In this document: piece after piece, positions 45,064 through 52,811 of the stretch
Layout: each line of letters starts with the position of its first letter
Position numbering within the stretch: position 1 is the first letter of the stretch
Assembly (NCBI RefSeq): GCF_028765165.1
Contig: NZ_JARADB010000003.1
Location: 1,250,042 to 1,314,041 of the forward strand
Source: Paenibacillus sp. MAHUQ-63
Lineage (GTDB): Bacteria > Bacillota > Bacilli > Paenibacillales > NBRC-103111
DNA length: 64,000 bases
Direction: 5' to 3'
Position numbers and translations under genes: made by a program
Notes under the pieces: generated by a model
Told to the model about the DNA's origin: nothing
Databases searched by the model: none
The model's input: only the letters and a program-made list of their open reading frames with translations

Positions 45064-46032
45064 TTATCCTTTCACTGCACCGATCATAATCCCCTTGACA
45101 AAAAACCTTTGGAAAATCGGATATACCAACAAAATAGGCGCTACAACAATAACAGTCACCGTCATTCGAATGGAAGTCGTGGTTTGCTTCGTTGCCAGAC
45201 TTGACATCGCTGTCGAACCGGCATTCTGCAGGTTTACCATGCTGGATAAGGAACTTGCCTGATTCATATAGTTATAAAGAATAAACTGTAAGCTATAAAG
45301 TTTGCTCTCCGTGACTAACAACAACGTGTCCTGGAAGGAATTCCACTGATCCACCGCTGCGAATATAGCAACTGTAGCTAATATGGGTTTACAAATAGGC
45401 AACATGATTTTGAAAAAAACGGTCATGGTCCCGGCACCATCGATACTTGCCGCGTCCTGCAATTCCTTCGGCGTTGACTCCACGAAAGTCTTTACAAGAA
45501 TAATGAAAAATGGCGCTACGATTGTCGGCAGAATATAGGCCAAGAAATTGTTAGTCAGATGCAACGACCTCATTGTCAAATACCACGGAATAACCCCGGC
45601 ATTAAAAAACATGGTTAAAACGGTATAGCGATACCATAACTTCCTCTTCCACATGTCCTCCTGGGTAAACATGAATCCCAGAAAGGCGGATGCCCCTACC
45701 GTCAAAGCGGTTCCGATCACGGTTCTTGCTACAGATACAACGGCTGCATCCAACAGTCCCGGTATTTTAAATGCATCCACGTAGTTATGGAATTGGACTT
45801 GCACCGGGTAGAAGATAACATCTCCTTTGGCACTGATATCGTTTGCGCTTATGGTATTAATAATGATGGAGTAAAATGGGTATACACAAACAAAAGCATA
45901 TAAGGAAAACAACACATAGATTAAAATAGTAATCATTTTATCTGTTGGACTGACCTTGACTTTGATTTTCCTAGTGAGATGGCGGCCAGGCACTTTATCA
46001 TTCTGCACCAGCCCTGCTGCTGTATCACTCAT
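45064..46032 (-). CDS. Carbohydrate ABC permease, LplC/YtcP type
   Basis: 322 residues with six helices; first MITILIYVLFSLYAFVCVYP. The EAA loop is LQDAASIDGAGTMTVFFKIM, and the tail YPIFQRFFVKGIMIGAVKG is diagnostic of the subfamily. Its start overlaps the preceding permease gene by 4 bases, so the two are coupled. Confidence 0.9.
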   Translation of the reverse strand: MSDTAAGLVQNDKVPGRHLTRKIKVKVSPTDKMITILIYVLFSLYAFVCVYPFYSIIINTISANDISAKGDVIFYPVQVQFHNYVDAFKIPGLLDAAVVSVARTVIGTALTVGASAFLGFMFTQEDMWKRKLWYRYTVLTMFFNAGVIPWYLTMRSLHLTNNFLAYILPTIVAPFFIILVKTFVESTPKELQDAASIDGAGTMTVFFKIMLPICKPILATVAIFAAVDQWNSFQDTLLLVTESKLYSLQFILYNYMNQASSLSSMVNLQNAGSTAMSSLATKQTTTSIRMTVTVIVVAPILLVYPIFQRFFVKGIMIGAVKG

Positions 46033-46952
46033 ACAATACTCTCTCCCCTTAGTCTTTTTGATAGTCCGTTCACAGAAAAGAGAAGTACAACACTAATCAA
46101 GCTCTTAAGCACACTGATCGCTACGGAAACGGAATAGCTGCCGCCTCCCATTGCAAGGTTGTACACGTATAAGTCTAAAACCTGTATGGAATCCTTGTTA
46201 AATGCATTTTGAAATACAAAGTATTGTTCCAAGCCATTATTCAAAAAACTCGCAATTTGCAGCATCAACAAAACGAAATAGGTCGGCACCATACTCGGCA
46301 ATATGACATGCCAGATTACCCTCATCCTTGTCGCGCCGTCTACATAGGCCGCTTCATATAGCGAATCATCTATGCCCATAATGGCTGCTATATACAATAT
46401 GGCTGACCAACCCAACGTTTTCCATGTTGTCCATATCCACATCATCATCCAAACATGGTCGGAATTTTGAAGAAGTAATATCGGGGAATCAATCAATCCA
46501 AGTTGTTTCAAAAGGCCATTAACTATACCTTCACTAGAGAACATTGAAAATGCCAGTGAATAAACCAATACCCAGCTGATAAAGTTCGGCAAGGTTGTTA
46601 CCGTCTGTACAAACCTTCGGAACCGTACGGATTTGATCTCCGTCAGGAATATGGCAAAAATCATTGGAAGCCAGGAGAATAGCAGATTTAAGCCACTCAT
46701 TCCAAATGTATTTTTGAGTATTTGAAGGGTTTGATCGATCTTTACTTGGTTTTCGACCAAGGTATGAAACCACTTCAAACCGACAAACGGCGATTGGGAT
46801 AGCGGAATCGGCGGCGTATAGTCAAAGAATGCATAAACCCAACCATATAGCGGGTAATAGGCAAAGATACCAAGCAAAATCATAAAAGGGAGTATATATA
46901 GAAATTTTCTTATTGAACTGCTGGTCAGGCTGTTTTTTTGTACTTGCACCAT
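46029..46952 (-). CDS. Carbohydrate ABC permease, LplB type
   Basis: 307 residues with six helices; FLYILPFMILLGIFAYYPLY is the first. The EAA loop is YEAAYVDGATRMRVIWHVIL. The ATG at 46952 has GGGAG six bases upstream; a longer in-frame extension to 47039 has no such site. It is the first gene of the third Lpl-type importer operon. Confidence 0.9.
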   Translation of the reverse strand: MVQVQKNSLTSSSIRKFLYILPFMILLGIFAYYPLYGWVYAFFDYTPPIPLSQSPFVGLKWFHTLVENQVKIDQTLQILKNTFGMSGLNLLFSWLPMIFAIFLTEIKSVRFRRFVQTVTTLPNFISWVLVYSLAFSMFSSEGIVNGLLKQLGLIDSPILLLQNSDHVWMMMWIWTTWKTLGWSAILYIAAIMGIDDSLYEAAYVDGATRMRVIWHVILPSMVPTYFVLLMLQIASFLNNGLEQYFVFQNAFNKDSIQVLDLYVYNLAMGGGSYSVSVAISVLKSLISVVLLFSVNGLSKRLRGESIV

Positions 46953-47240
46953 GCAACACTCCCTTATTAATGATATATTCAACGTAATTATTGACACATT
47001 ACGATATCTATAAATATATATGGAATGCCGAAATGGCAATTTCCTCTACTGTAGTGCAACAGGTCAGAGCGCAACAGGTCAATCGGTAGATTAAAGGATG
47101 CGCCTTCTGTTGACAGCGTTTTCATTCCGTTTCGTTAAAGCAATTATAAAATATCAATTTTTTCAAAACAATGACTTATCCTCATCGATTATTGATCTAT
47201 TCTCATATAGCTCGGATTAGGGCTTCCACAACAAGCACAA
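46953..47240 (-). promoter_or_regulatory. Regulatory region of the third importer
   Basis: Two direct repeats GCAACAGGTCA (47056-47066 and 47071-47081) lie 15 bases apart, suited to an AraC-type regulator. TGACAGCGTTTTCA (47111-47124) differs at one position from the ideal palindromic cre. No gene is seen here. Confidence 0.5.
47111..47124 (+). promoter_or_regulatory. cre-like site upstream of the third importer
   Basis: TGACAGCGTTTTCA versus TGAAANCGNTTNCA, one mismatch, 160 bases before the first permease gene. Confidence 0.55.
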
Positions 47241-47295
47241 AAAAAAGAAATGGCGGTCCAAAGTTAACTTCAACTAAGGCCACCATTTCTTTTTT
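47241..47295 (-). terminator. Terminator after the carbohydrase remnant
   Basis: AAAAAAGAAATGG pairs perfectly with CCATTTCTTTTTT around a long loop. It works in either direction. Confidence 0.7.
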
Positions 47296-47316
47296 ACCTG
47301 TTATTAATTCAGAATT

Positions 47317-47830
47317 TTACGAGCCAAGAATCGAGATATCAACGATGTTAATTGTGCCGCCGCCACTCAAATCCACCGCCTTGTACTGATTCCAATCTGA
47401 ATCTTCTTTCTTTTTACCATAAGCAGAAGCAATAATCGCAAGGTCACCAATACTTACTTTATTATCGTTATTGAAATCTCCATCGATAGCTTTAATTCTT
47501 GAATCATTAAAGCTTTGCAGTGCCGCATTCAGGCTCAGGATCGCCTCTTCAATTTCAGCCTGGCTTACTCCCTGAGTCGATGCCACAACTTGAGCGGCAT
47601 TGATTGCTGCCTGCAGGGTTGCTTTCGAACCTGATGGATATTGGCCAGGATATGTGCCTTCAGTTGCCGCATCATGCGCACTTTGCGCTTCCGCGATCAG
47701 CCGCAGTAAGCCGCACAGGGTCTTTTACACGCACCAGTACATACAGGTTATTATTGACCCATAACACTTTACCTGAGCCGTCTGTCGGACCGTTCGCCAT
47801 TTTGTTATCTTCTGATTTGCTACATCGCGT
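47317..47830 (-). pseudogene. Remnant of a secreted multidomain carbohydrase (CBM9, FIVAR, dockerin-like)
   Basis: Three pieces can be read on the minus strand. 47711-47830 gives KVLWVNNNLYVLVRVKDPV, a CBM9-type strand pair. 47587-47708 gives LIAEAQSAHDAATEG and QYPSGSKATLQAAINAAQ, a FIVAR-type helical module. 47317-47586 gives DGDFNNDNKVSIGDLAIIAS and DLSGGGTINIVDISIL, two dockerin/EF-hand-like calcium loops. The first and second pieces are in different frames and the catalytic domain is missing, so an internal deletion removed most of a large extracellular xylanase-like or similar enzyme. It is closed by the terminator at 47241. Confidence 0.65.
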
Positions 47831-48000
47831 ACAACGGAGAGCAGCACTGCACCAACAAGTATAAGTCGAATATGCCCCACTATTTTACTTAAATCCTCCA
47901 CGTAGCCCATGATAGCTCTCCAATCGAATGAATTATTACTTTAATAATTCCCACGCTGATTGAATTGCATTCATTGAACTAACGCCCTTTGGTTCCCATT

Positions 48001-48021
48001 CAAACAAAAAGAAGCCCCGCA
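48001..48021 (-). terminator. Rho-independent terminator after tatA
   Basis: GAAGCCCCG-GTG-CGGGGCTTC followed by TTTTTG on the minus strand. It ends the oxidase-ridA-tatA operon. Confidence 0.85.
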
Positions 48022-48127
48022 CCGGGGCTTCCTCTCTTTTTTCGATCATTTATTCACATTGGAGTTATACAAATTGACCGTATTAACGAGAATCAAAGGT
48101 ACAGGTTTGTGTCATTCAACCATCCAA

Positions 48128-48340
48128 TTAGGCTTTCGCCTTGTCAAGACGCTTATCATCCGGCTCCATATGGTCAGCCGATTCTTTGCCATCGGAAACT
48201 AGTTCCCTGGCTGAGCTCTTGAATTCGTGCAGCGTGCGGCCTACAGCGCGACCCAGCTCCGGAAGCTTGGATGGACCAAACAACACCAGAACAACCACTA
48301 AGATTAACATGAGACCTGGGAAGCCAATATTTTGCAGCAT
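48128..48340 (-). CDS. tatA: Twin-arginine translocase subunit TatA
   Basis: 70 residues: a short N-terminal membrane helix (GLMLILVVVLVL), the FGP hinge (LFGPSKLPELGRAVG), an amphipathic helix (RTLHEFKSSARELV) and a charged tail. It forms the protein-conducting oligomer with TatC, whose gene lies across the divergent promoter. It is 21 bases after the ridA-like gene in one operon with the Tat-dependent oxidase, so the pair is probably dedicated to that cargo. No TatB is present, as usual in Firmicutes. Confidence 0.92.
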   Translation of the reverse strand: MLQNIGFPGLMLILVVVLVLFGPSKLPELGRAVGRTLHEFKSSARELVSDGKESADHMEPDDKRLDKAKA

Positions 48341-48361
48341 ATGATCATCAACTCCGTTTCA

Positions 48362-48922
48362 TTAGTTTTGGTTATGATGCTTCGGATATACCGCCACAGC
48401 TTCGATTTCAATCAGCCAGTCAGAGCTGACGAGACCTGCAACGCCAACCGTGGAACGCGCCGGTTTAACGGGGTTCGCTTCCGTTCCGAAAAATTGGGCA
48501 TAGGCATCAAACCAACCTTGAAAGTCGAACTTATTGTCTTTGGCTGCATCCGCCGTTACATACACACGAAGATAAGCGACATCGGCAAGCGTTAAGCCTT
48601 TCTCCATTAATTGCTTCTCAATTTCCTTCAAAATACCGATACCTTGCGTCTTGGTATCCCCATAGCGCTCATAAACCGTTTTGCCTTCTTTATTAATGAC
48701 AGGCGGCACGGTTCCGCTTGTGAACAAATAAGAGGATCCCGAAGGGACGGATACGCCTGCAGCAATCGAGGAGGAAGGGTTTCCATAGAACTCGACTTCA
48801 TTAATCGGCTCTGATGCATATTTGTTCGTCTTTTCGGTTCCCGCAGCATAAGCGCTAACACAAATGAGGCATGAACCTATGGTGGCAGCTGCTATTGTTT
48901 TCACTTTTTTAGTTAAGATCAT
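48362..48922 (-). CDS. Exported RidA/YjgF family protein
   Basis: 186 residues. The first 27 form a Sec signal peptide (KTIAAATIGSCLICVSAYA, cut after AYA). The rest is a RidA domain with LFTSGTVPPV and the signature PARSTVGVAG, whose Arg matches the substrate-binding Arg105 of E. coli RidA, and IEIEAVAVYP, whose Glu matches the second key residue. RidA hydrolyses reactive enamines and imines to keto-acids and ammonium and is normally cytoplasmic. An exported form encoded 20 bases after an amine oxidase gene suggests it clears the oxidase's imine product outside the cell. Deaminase activity is inferred. Confidence 0.85.
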   Translation of the reverse strand: MILTKKVKTIAAATIGSCLICVSAYAAGTEKTNKYASEPINEVEFYGNPSSSIAAGVSVPSGSSYLFTSGTVPPVINKEGKTVYERYGDTKTQGIGILKEIEKQLMEKGLTLADVAYLRVYVTADAAKDNKFDFQGWFDAYAQFFGTEANPVKPARSTVGVAGLVSSDWLIEIEAVAVYPKHHNQN

Positions 48923-48942
48923 CGTTCATCGCTCCTCTTTGT

Positions 48943-50550
48943 CTACTCTTTCATGACGCGCTCATGAATCTCGGTGACTACTTTTCTTGCAGACTCAATA
49001 GCACCTGCCTGCCAAGCGGTAATGTAGCTGATATGCTCCCCAGCCAAATAAATACGGCCATCCGGCTTGCATAAGGTCGGGTAATAATTTTTACGGTCAT
49101 CCGCTGTATACGAAGCCCATCCGCCAAGGTTGTACTTGATCTTCTTCCAATCGACGGAGAACGAAGCTTCGAACTCTTTATAATACTGCGGATGAATTTT
49201 GGCGCCTTGGCTTAACGCGTAGTCTTCGCGCTGGGCCGGTGTCATTTTGCCGAGTTTATCCGCATTTCCGCCGAAGGCGTAGTACCCGAGCAGAAGCCCT
49301 TTTTTCGCAAAATAGTCGGTAGGCGGGTAATAGATGCTGGAAATATCCATATTCGTGAGCGTGCTTCCGCCGTAAATAAACTCATCTTCCTCCCAGAAGC
49401 GGCGCTTGAACTGAAGACCGATTTTGCCCGCGGAGGCATATGCGATCTTGGAGATAGCCGTTGACATTTCGGCGGAGAAATCAGCCTTAATATCTTTAAG
49501 AACAGGGAGCGGAATGGTGCAGATACAGAAGTCGCCTGAAACCTCTTTGCTTGCGCCCGTGTTCAAATCCTTATACAGAATGCGCACGCCTTCCGAAGAT
49601 TGCTTAATTTCTTGAACTTCGGAATGGAACTCAATTTTATCGCCAACACGCTTCTCAAAAGCTTTCGCGATCATATCCATACCGCCAACCGGGTGGAACA
49701 TCATCATTTGCTGATCATAGGAATATTCACTGCTAAAAAATTGTCCAAAACCGGAATTAATGATAGCTTTTAAGCTGAATGGATCTTTGCGGACGCCTGA
49801 GTCGAATTTACCGCCTGGCTCCTCCGTGTACCCGGCCCGTTCCGAACCTTTGTAGAACAGATCCGCATTCAAATCCCCTTCGGATTTCAAATACGCAACG
49901 AGTTTTGCTTTTTCTTCCGTTGTTAAGGGGAGATCCAGCGCCTTTTGATTCACTGCTTTAGCCAACATTTCAGCCACGTAGCCTCTAACATCCGCTTTCG
50001 CTTGGCGCTTCGGAATTTTCACGCCTGACAGTTCGCCGACATTTTCGTTATAGTAGTAGCCGCTTTCGTTCACATTGTTAAATGGCTCGATCGCGACACC
50101 AAATTTGCGTGCATAGTCCAAAGTCACGTGAAACTGCGGGATCCTCATCGGTCCAGCGTTAAAATACATGCCATTATCAAAGCGTGCGACTTGTTTGCTT
50201 CCTCCTATTTCCGCAACCGTCGTTCCTCTGCGAACCGACCATGCCCTGCCGCCCACTCGAGCTCTAGCTTCTAAAATGGTACATTGATACCCCGCGTTTC
50301 CAAGTTCATAGGCAGCAGTTAAACCGGCAATCCCTCCGCCTAAAATGATAACTTTCTTGCCATTGCGATTCGTTGAGGTGAGATCCCAGCCTGAAGGAGG
50401 CGTATAGTCGGCAGCTTTCATTGTCTCTGGGGATAACAATCCTAACGTTCCCATAACACTAAAAAGTGCGGCTGAACCTCCTACTTTTCCGACAGTAGTC
50501 AAAAATTGTCTACGTGTAATTTGATCTTCTTTAATCGGTGTCTTCTCCAT
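48943..50550 (-). CDS. Tat-exported flavin amine oxidase (L-amino-acid or monoamine oxidase type)
   Basis: 535 residues. Near residue 12 is a twin-arginine motif, ITRRQFLTTVG, followed by a hydrophobic stretch (GSAALFSVMGTLGLL). The FAD Rossmann fold is VIILGGGIAGLTAAYELGN, with ILEARARVGGRAWSVRRG. The C-terminal FAD block IYLAGEHISYITAWQAGAIE is intact. Such enzymes oxidise amines or amino acids to imines with hydrogen peroxide. Tat export with cofactor already bound explains the tatA and tatC genes in the same cluster. The ATG at 50550 has GAGGAG eight bases upstream; an earlier in-frame start at 50601 is rejected. A perfect GlnR/TnrA-type box lies upstream. Substrate unknown. Confidence 0.88.
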   Translation of the reverse strand: MEKTPIKEDQITRRQFLTTVGKVGGSAALFSVMGTLGLLSPETMKAADYTPPSGWDLTSTNRNGKKVIILGGGIAGLTAAYELGNAGYQCTILEARARVGGRAWSVRRGTTVAEIGGSKQVARFDNGMYFNAGPMRIPQFHVTLDYARKFGVAIEPFNNVNESGYYYNENVGELSGVKIPKRQAKADVRGYVAEMLAKAVNQKALDLPLTTEEKAKLVAYLKSEGDLNADLFYKGSERAGYTEEPGGKFDSGVRKDPFSLKAIINSGFGQFFSSEYSYDQQMMMFHPVGGMDMIAKAFEKRVGDKIEFHSEVQEIKQSSEGVRILYKDLNTGASKEVSGDFCICTIPLPVLKDIKADFSAEMSTAISKIAYASAGKIGLQFKRRFWEEDEFIYGGSTLTNMDISSIYYPPTDYFAKKGLLLGYYAFGGNADKLGKMTPAQREDYALSQGAKIHPQYYKEFEASFSVDWKKIKYNLGGWASYTADDRKNYYPTLCKPDGRIYLAGEHISYITAWQAGAIESARKVVTEIHERVMKE

Positions 50551-50628
50551 GCTCCCATCTCCTCGTTCATGTTTGGATAAACCGCACATTAAACATATCA
50601 AACGAAAAATGGTTTCGTCATTAGTTTA

Positions 50629-50645
50629 TGTCAGATTACATTACA
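50629..50645. promoter_or_regulatory. GlnR/TnrA-type box 1
   Basis: TGTCAGATTACATTACA fits TGTNA-N7-TNACA exactly. It centres about 56 bases upstream of a possible start of the oxidase transcript (TTTAAT at 50593-50588), close to the roughly -50 position of TnrA-activated promoters. Confidence 0.7.
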
Positions 50646-50680
50646 TAATTTAAACTTATACCAAGATAAAAATGGATTAT

Positions 50681-50709
50681 TTGATCTAATTTTACCGGAA
50701 TGATAGAGT
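50681..50709 (+). promoter_or_regulatory. Probable promoter of the regulator-tatC transcript
   Basis: TTGATC, 17 bases, TAGAGT. Box 2 lies downstream of it. Confidence 0.45.
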
Positions 50710-50733
50710 TTACTTATATTTACGTCACGTACA

Positions 50734-50750
50734 TGTTAATTTAACTAACA
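50734..50750. promoter_or_regulatory. GlnR/TnrA-type box 2
   Basis: TGTTAATTTAACTAACA fits TGTNA-N7-TNACA exactly. It lies between the promoter and the ribosome-binding site of the MerR-type gene, a repressing position that suggests autoregulation. Confidence 0.7.
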
Positions 50751-50770
50751 TAAACGGAGGTTGGATAACG

Positions 50771-51010
50771 ATGATGACGAAGATGACACAAAAGAAAGTG
50801 ATCCAAATCGGTGTGGTCAGTGAATTGACCGGATTATCGGAAAGGCAAATTCGCTACTACGAAGATCGGAAACTTATCTTTCCGGAGAGAAGCAAAGGGG
50901 GCGTTCGCAAATATTCATTCGAAGATATTGAAATGATTATGGATATACATATAAAAATGACGAACGGCTTCCACACCGTCGAGCTCAAACGCATGTTGGC
51001 AGGTTCGTAA
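50771..51010 (+). CDS. Minimal MerR-type regulator of the GlnR/TnrA branch
   Basis: 79 residues, nearly all one winged-helix domain: IQIGVVSELTGLSERQIRYY, EDRKLIFPERSKGG, RKYSFEDIEMIMDIHIK. This is close to the DNA-binding half of B. subtilis TnrA and GlnR, which control nitrogen genes. The C-terminal tail that senses glutamine synthetase is missing; the chain ends ELKRMLAGS. GGAGG lies 10 bases before the ATG. It stands first in a transcript with tatC and divergent from the oxidase operon, with two matching boxes between, so it probably controls both. How it senses nitrogen is open. Confidence 0.8.
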   Translation: MMTKMTQKKVIQIGVVSELTGLSERQIRYYEDRKLIFPERSKGGVRKYSFEDIEMIMDIHIKMTNGFHTVELKRMLAGS

Positions 51011-51038
51011 GGCAAACAGAGACTTGGAGGTGCCTTCT

Positions 51039-51803
51039 ATGCAAATAAAAGAAATGATGTCACTGGTGGACCATTTATCCGAGCTCCGAACCCGCATTAT
51101 TCGGGTCTTGTTTGTTCTTGTTCTAACAATGATTGGCGGATTTTTCGCTGCTCAGAAAATTCTTCTATACTTCAAAGAAACTCCCCCGGCATCTAGCATG
51201 AGCTGGCACGTGTTCTCCCCTATGGATGGCATTCGCATCTATATGATGATTGCTTTCGTGATTTCGCTTACGATCACATTGCCTTTTATTCTTTTCCAAG
51301 TATGGGGCTTCGTGAAGGCAGGTCTTACCAAAGAAGAACAAAGCGCCACACTCCGCTATATTCCTTATACATTCCTTTGCTTCATGATCGGGCTTTCCTT
51401 TGCCTACTTTGTCGTCTTCCCCATGTGCATGACTTTCACGATTCGCATCACAGAAAATCTTGGATTGACCCAGACCTACGGCGTTGCTCAATATTTCAGC
51501 TTCATGCTCAACATCGTGCTGCCTTTATCCATCGCCTTCGAATTGCCTATCGTCGTCATGTTTCTGACGCGTATCAAGCTTCTGAATCCGAAGCTGCTGC
51601 ACAAATTTCGCAGATACGCCTATCTTGTGCTCGTCATCACGGCAAGCCTTATATCGCCGCCTGACCTCATCTCCCACTTGATGGTCGCCGTGCCCTTGTT
51701 TGCTTTATATGAAATTAGCGTAGTGCTCTCCCGCTTCATATATAATGCACAAATTCGCGAGAACAACAAAATGAACGCTGAAGCGACTGCAACTTCCTAT
51801 TAA
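51039..51803 (+). CDS. tatC: Twin-arginine translocase subunit TatC
   Basis: 254 residues with six membrane helices. The conserved N-terminus HLSELRTRIIRVL, the SPMDGIRIYMM loop, the first-loop Phe-Val-Lys-Ala-Gly-Leu (FVKAGLTKEEQ) and the helix IAFELPIVVMFLTRI with its Glu are all present. It is the receptor for twin-arginine signal peptides. GGAGGTG precedes the ATG at 51039; an in-frame TTG at 51024 overlaps that site and is rejected. It lies 28 bases after the small regulator gene and shares the divergent control region with the oxidase operon. Confidence 0.92.
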   Translation: MQIKEMMSLVDHLSELRTRIIRVLFVLVLTMIGGFFAAQKILLYFKETPPASSMSWHVFSPMDGIRIYMMIAFVISLTITLPFILFQVWGFVKAGLTKEEQSATLRYIPYTFLCFMIGLSFAYFVVFPMCMTFTIRITENLGLTQTYGVAQYFSFMLNIVLPLSIAFELPIVVMFLTRIKLLNPKLLHKFRRYAYLVLVITASLISPPDLISHLMVAVPLFALYEISVVLSRFIYNAQIRENNKMNAEATATSY

Positions 51804-51841
51804 AATAGGCCTTCACTATCATTGTCTTCCTTTGCCGTATG

Positions 51842-51865
51842 GGATATATTTACACCAATATATCC
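51842..51865. promoter_or_regulatory. Palindromic operator upstream of the LysR gene
   Basis: GGATATATT and AATATATCC flank a six-base centre. It ends 20 bases before the LysR-type gene, a typical autoregulatory position. Confidence 0.5.
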
Positions 51866-51884
51866 ATCAGGGGCAGGGTGAAGT

Positions 51885-52811
51885 ATGCGGATCGAACAAC
51901 TACTGTATTTGATCGAGATTAACCAAACAGGATCTATTTCATTGGCAGCCGAAAAACTGCACGTTTCCCAACCGAACATCTCCCAAGCGATCGTCTCGCT
52001 AGAGGAAGAGCTTGGTGTCAAGCTTTTTAATCGATCGCGTTTTGGCGCCGTACCGACTGATGATGGCAAACTGATTATAAGTAAAGCTGAAGAAATTATT
52101 AGCAAAGTAGAGGAACTCCGGGAATCCGTCGGCCATCATGCCAAAGAGCTTTCCGGGCTCCTCTCCATTGCATCCGTACCAAGCTTGTGCCTAAGCGTAC
52201 TCCCCCCAGCACTAGCGATTTTCAAAGAAAAACACCCTGGATTAGAGCTGGAAATGCTGGAACTTGACTATCAGCAGATCAAGCAAGAGGTGCTTTCCGG
52301 AAACGTCGATATGGGCTTAATCGCTGTTTCGAGGCAGTACGAAGAGACCAATAAACAGTTAACCGTAGAAAAGTTAATGGATAACCGCGTTATGGCCTGT
52401 GTAGGCAAAAATTCGCCCTTTTCTGACCGGACAAGCATCTCCATTGAGGAACTTGCGAAACAACCGATCCTTCTAAACTCCGATTATTTGATTGAGAAGC
52501 TCAAAAAGCACGGGGAACCGAATATTTTATTCAAGTTGGGCAATTCGGAAGCGGCAAAGCGTGTAATAGCCGAGGGCATTGCAATTGGCTTTTATACAGA
52601 GCTCGGCTTAAAATATGACCCCTATATTCTCACCGGCAGCATAGTAGCCTTAGAAATTACCGGAGAGGACATGGATGTGTCCTTCTGTTCCATTAGATTA
52701 AAAAATCGGCATCAGTCCATCGCGTGCAGAGAGTTTACTAAAGAGTTGAAAGCCATTATTGCGACAAATGAATCTCGGATCTATCCCCCACAGCATGCTT
52801 GTCATTCGTAG
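51885..52811 (+). CDS. LysR-family transcriptional regulator
   Basis: 308 residues. The N-terminal 60 hold the winged helix-turn-helix (QLLYLIEINQTGSISLAAEK, LHVSQPNISQAIVSLEEELG). From about 90 the co-inducer-binding domain follows, with LSIASVPSLCLSVLPPALAI, DMGLIAVS and EGIAIGFYTELGL. It responds to a small metabolite, perhaps the amino acid or keto-acid handled by the adjacent genes. It overlaps the convergent permease gene by 56 bases, so the two are probably antagonistic at the mRNA level. Confidence 0.88.
   Translation: MRIEQLLYLIEINQTGSISLAAEKLHVSQPNISQAIVSLEEELGVKLFNRSRFGAVPTDDGKLIISKAEEIISKVEELRESVGHHAKELSGLLSIASVPSLCLSVLPPALAIFKEKHPGLELEMLELDYQQIKQEVLSGNVDMGLIAVSRQYEETNKQLTVEKLMDNRVMACVGKNSPFSDRTSISIEELAKQPILLNSDYLIEKLKKHGEPNILFKLGNSEAAKRVIAEGIAIGFYTELGLKYDPYILTGSIVALEITGEDMDVSFCSIRLKNRHQSIACREFTKELKAIIATNESRIYPPQHACHS

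Noticed and set aside
47725..47910. 61-codon minus-strand frame starting MGYVEDLS
   Set aside because: Its second half overlaps the CBM9-type remnant in a different frame, so it is a product of the deletion rather than a gene.
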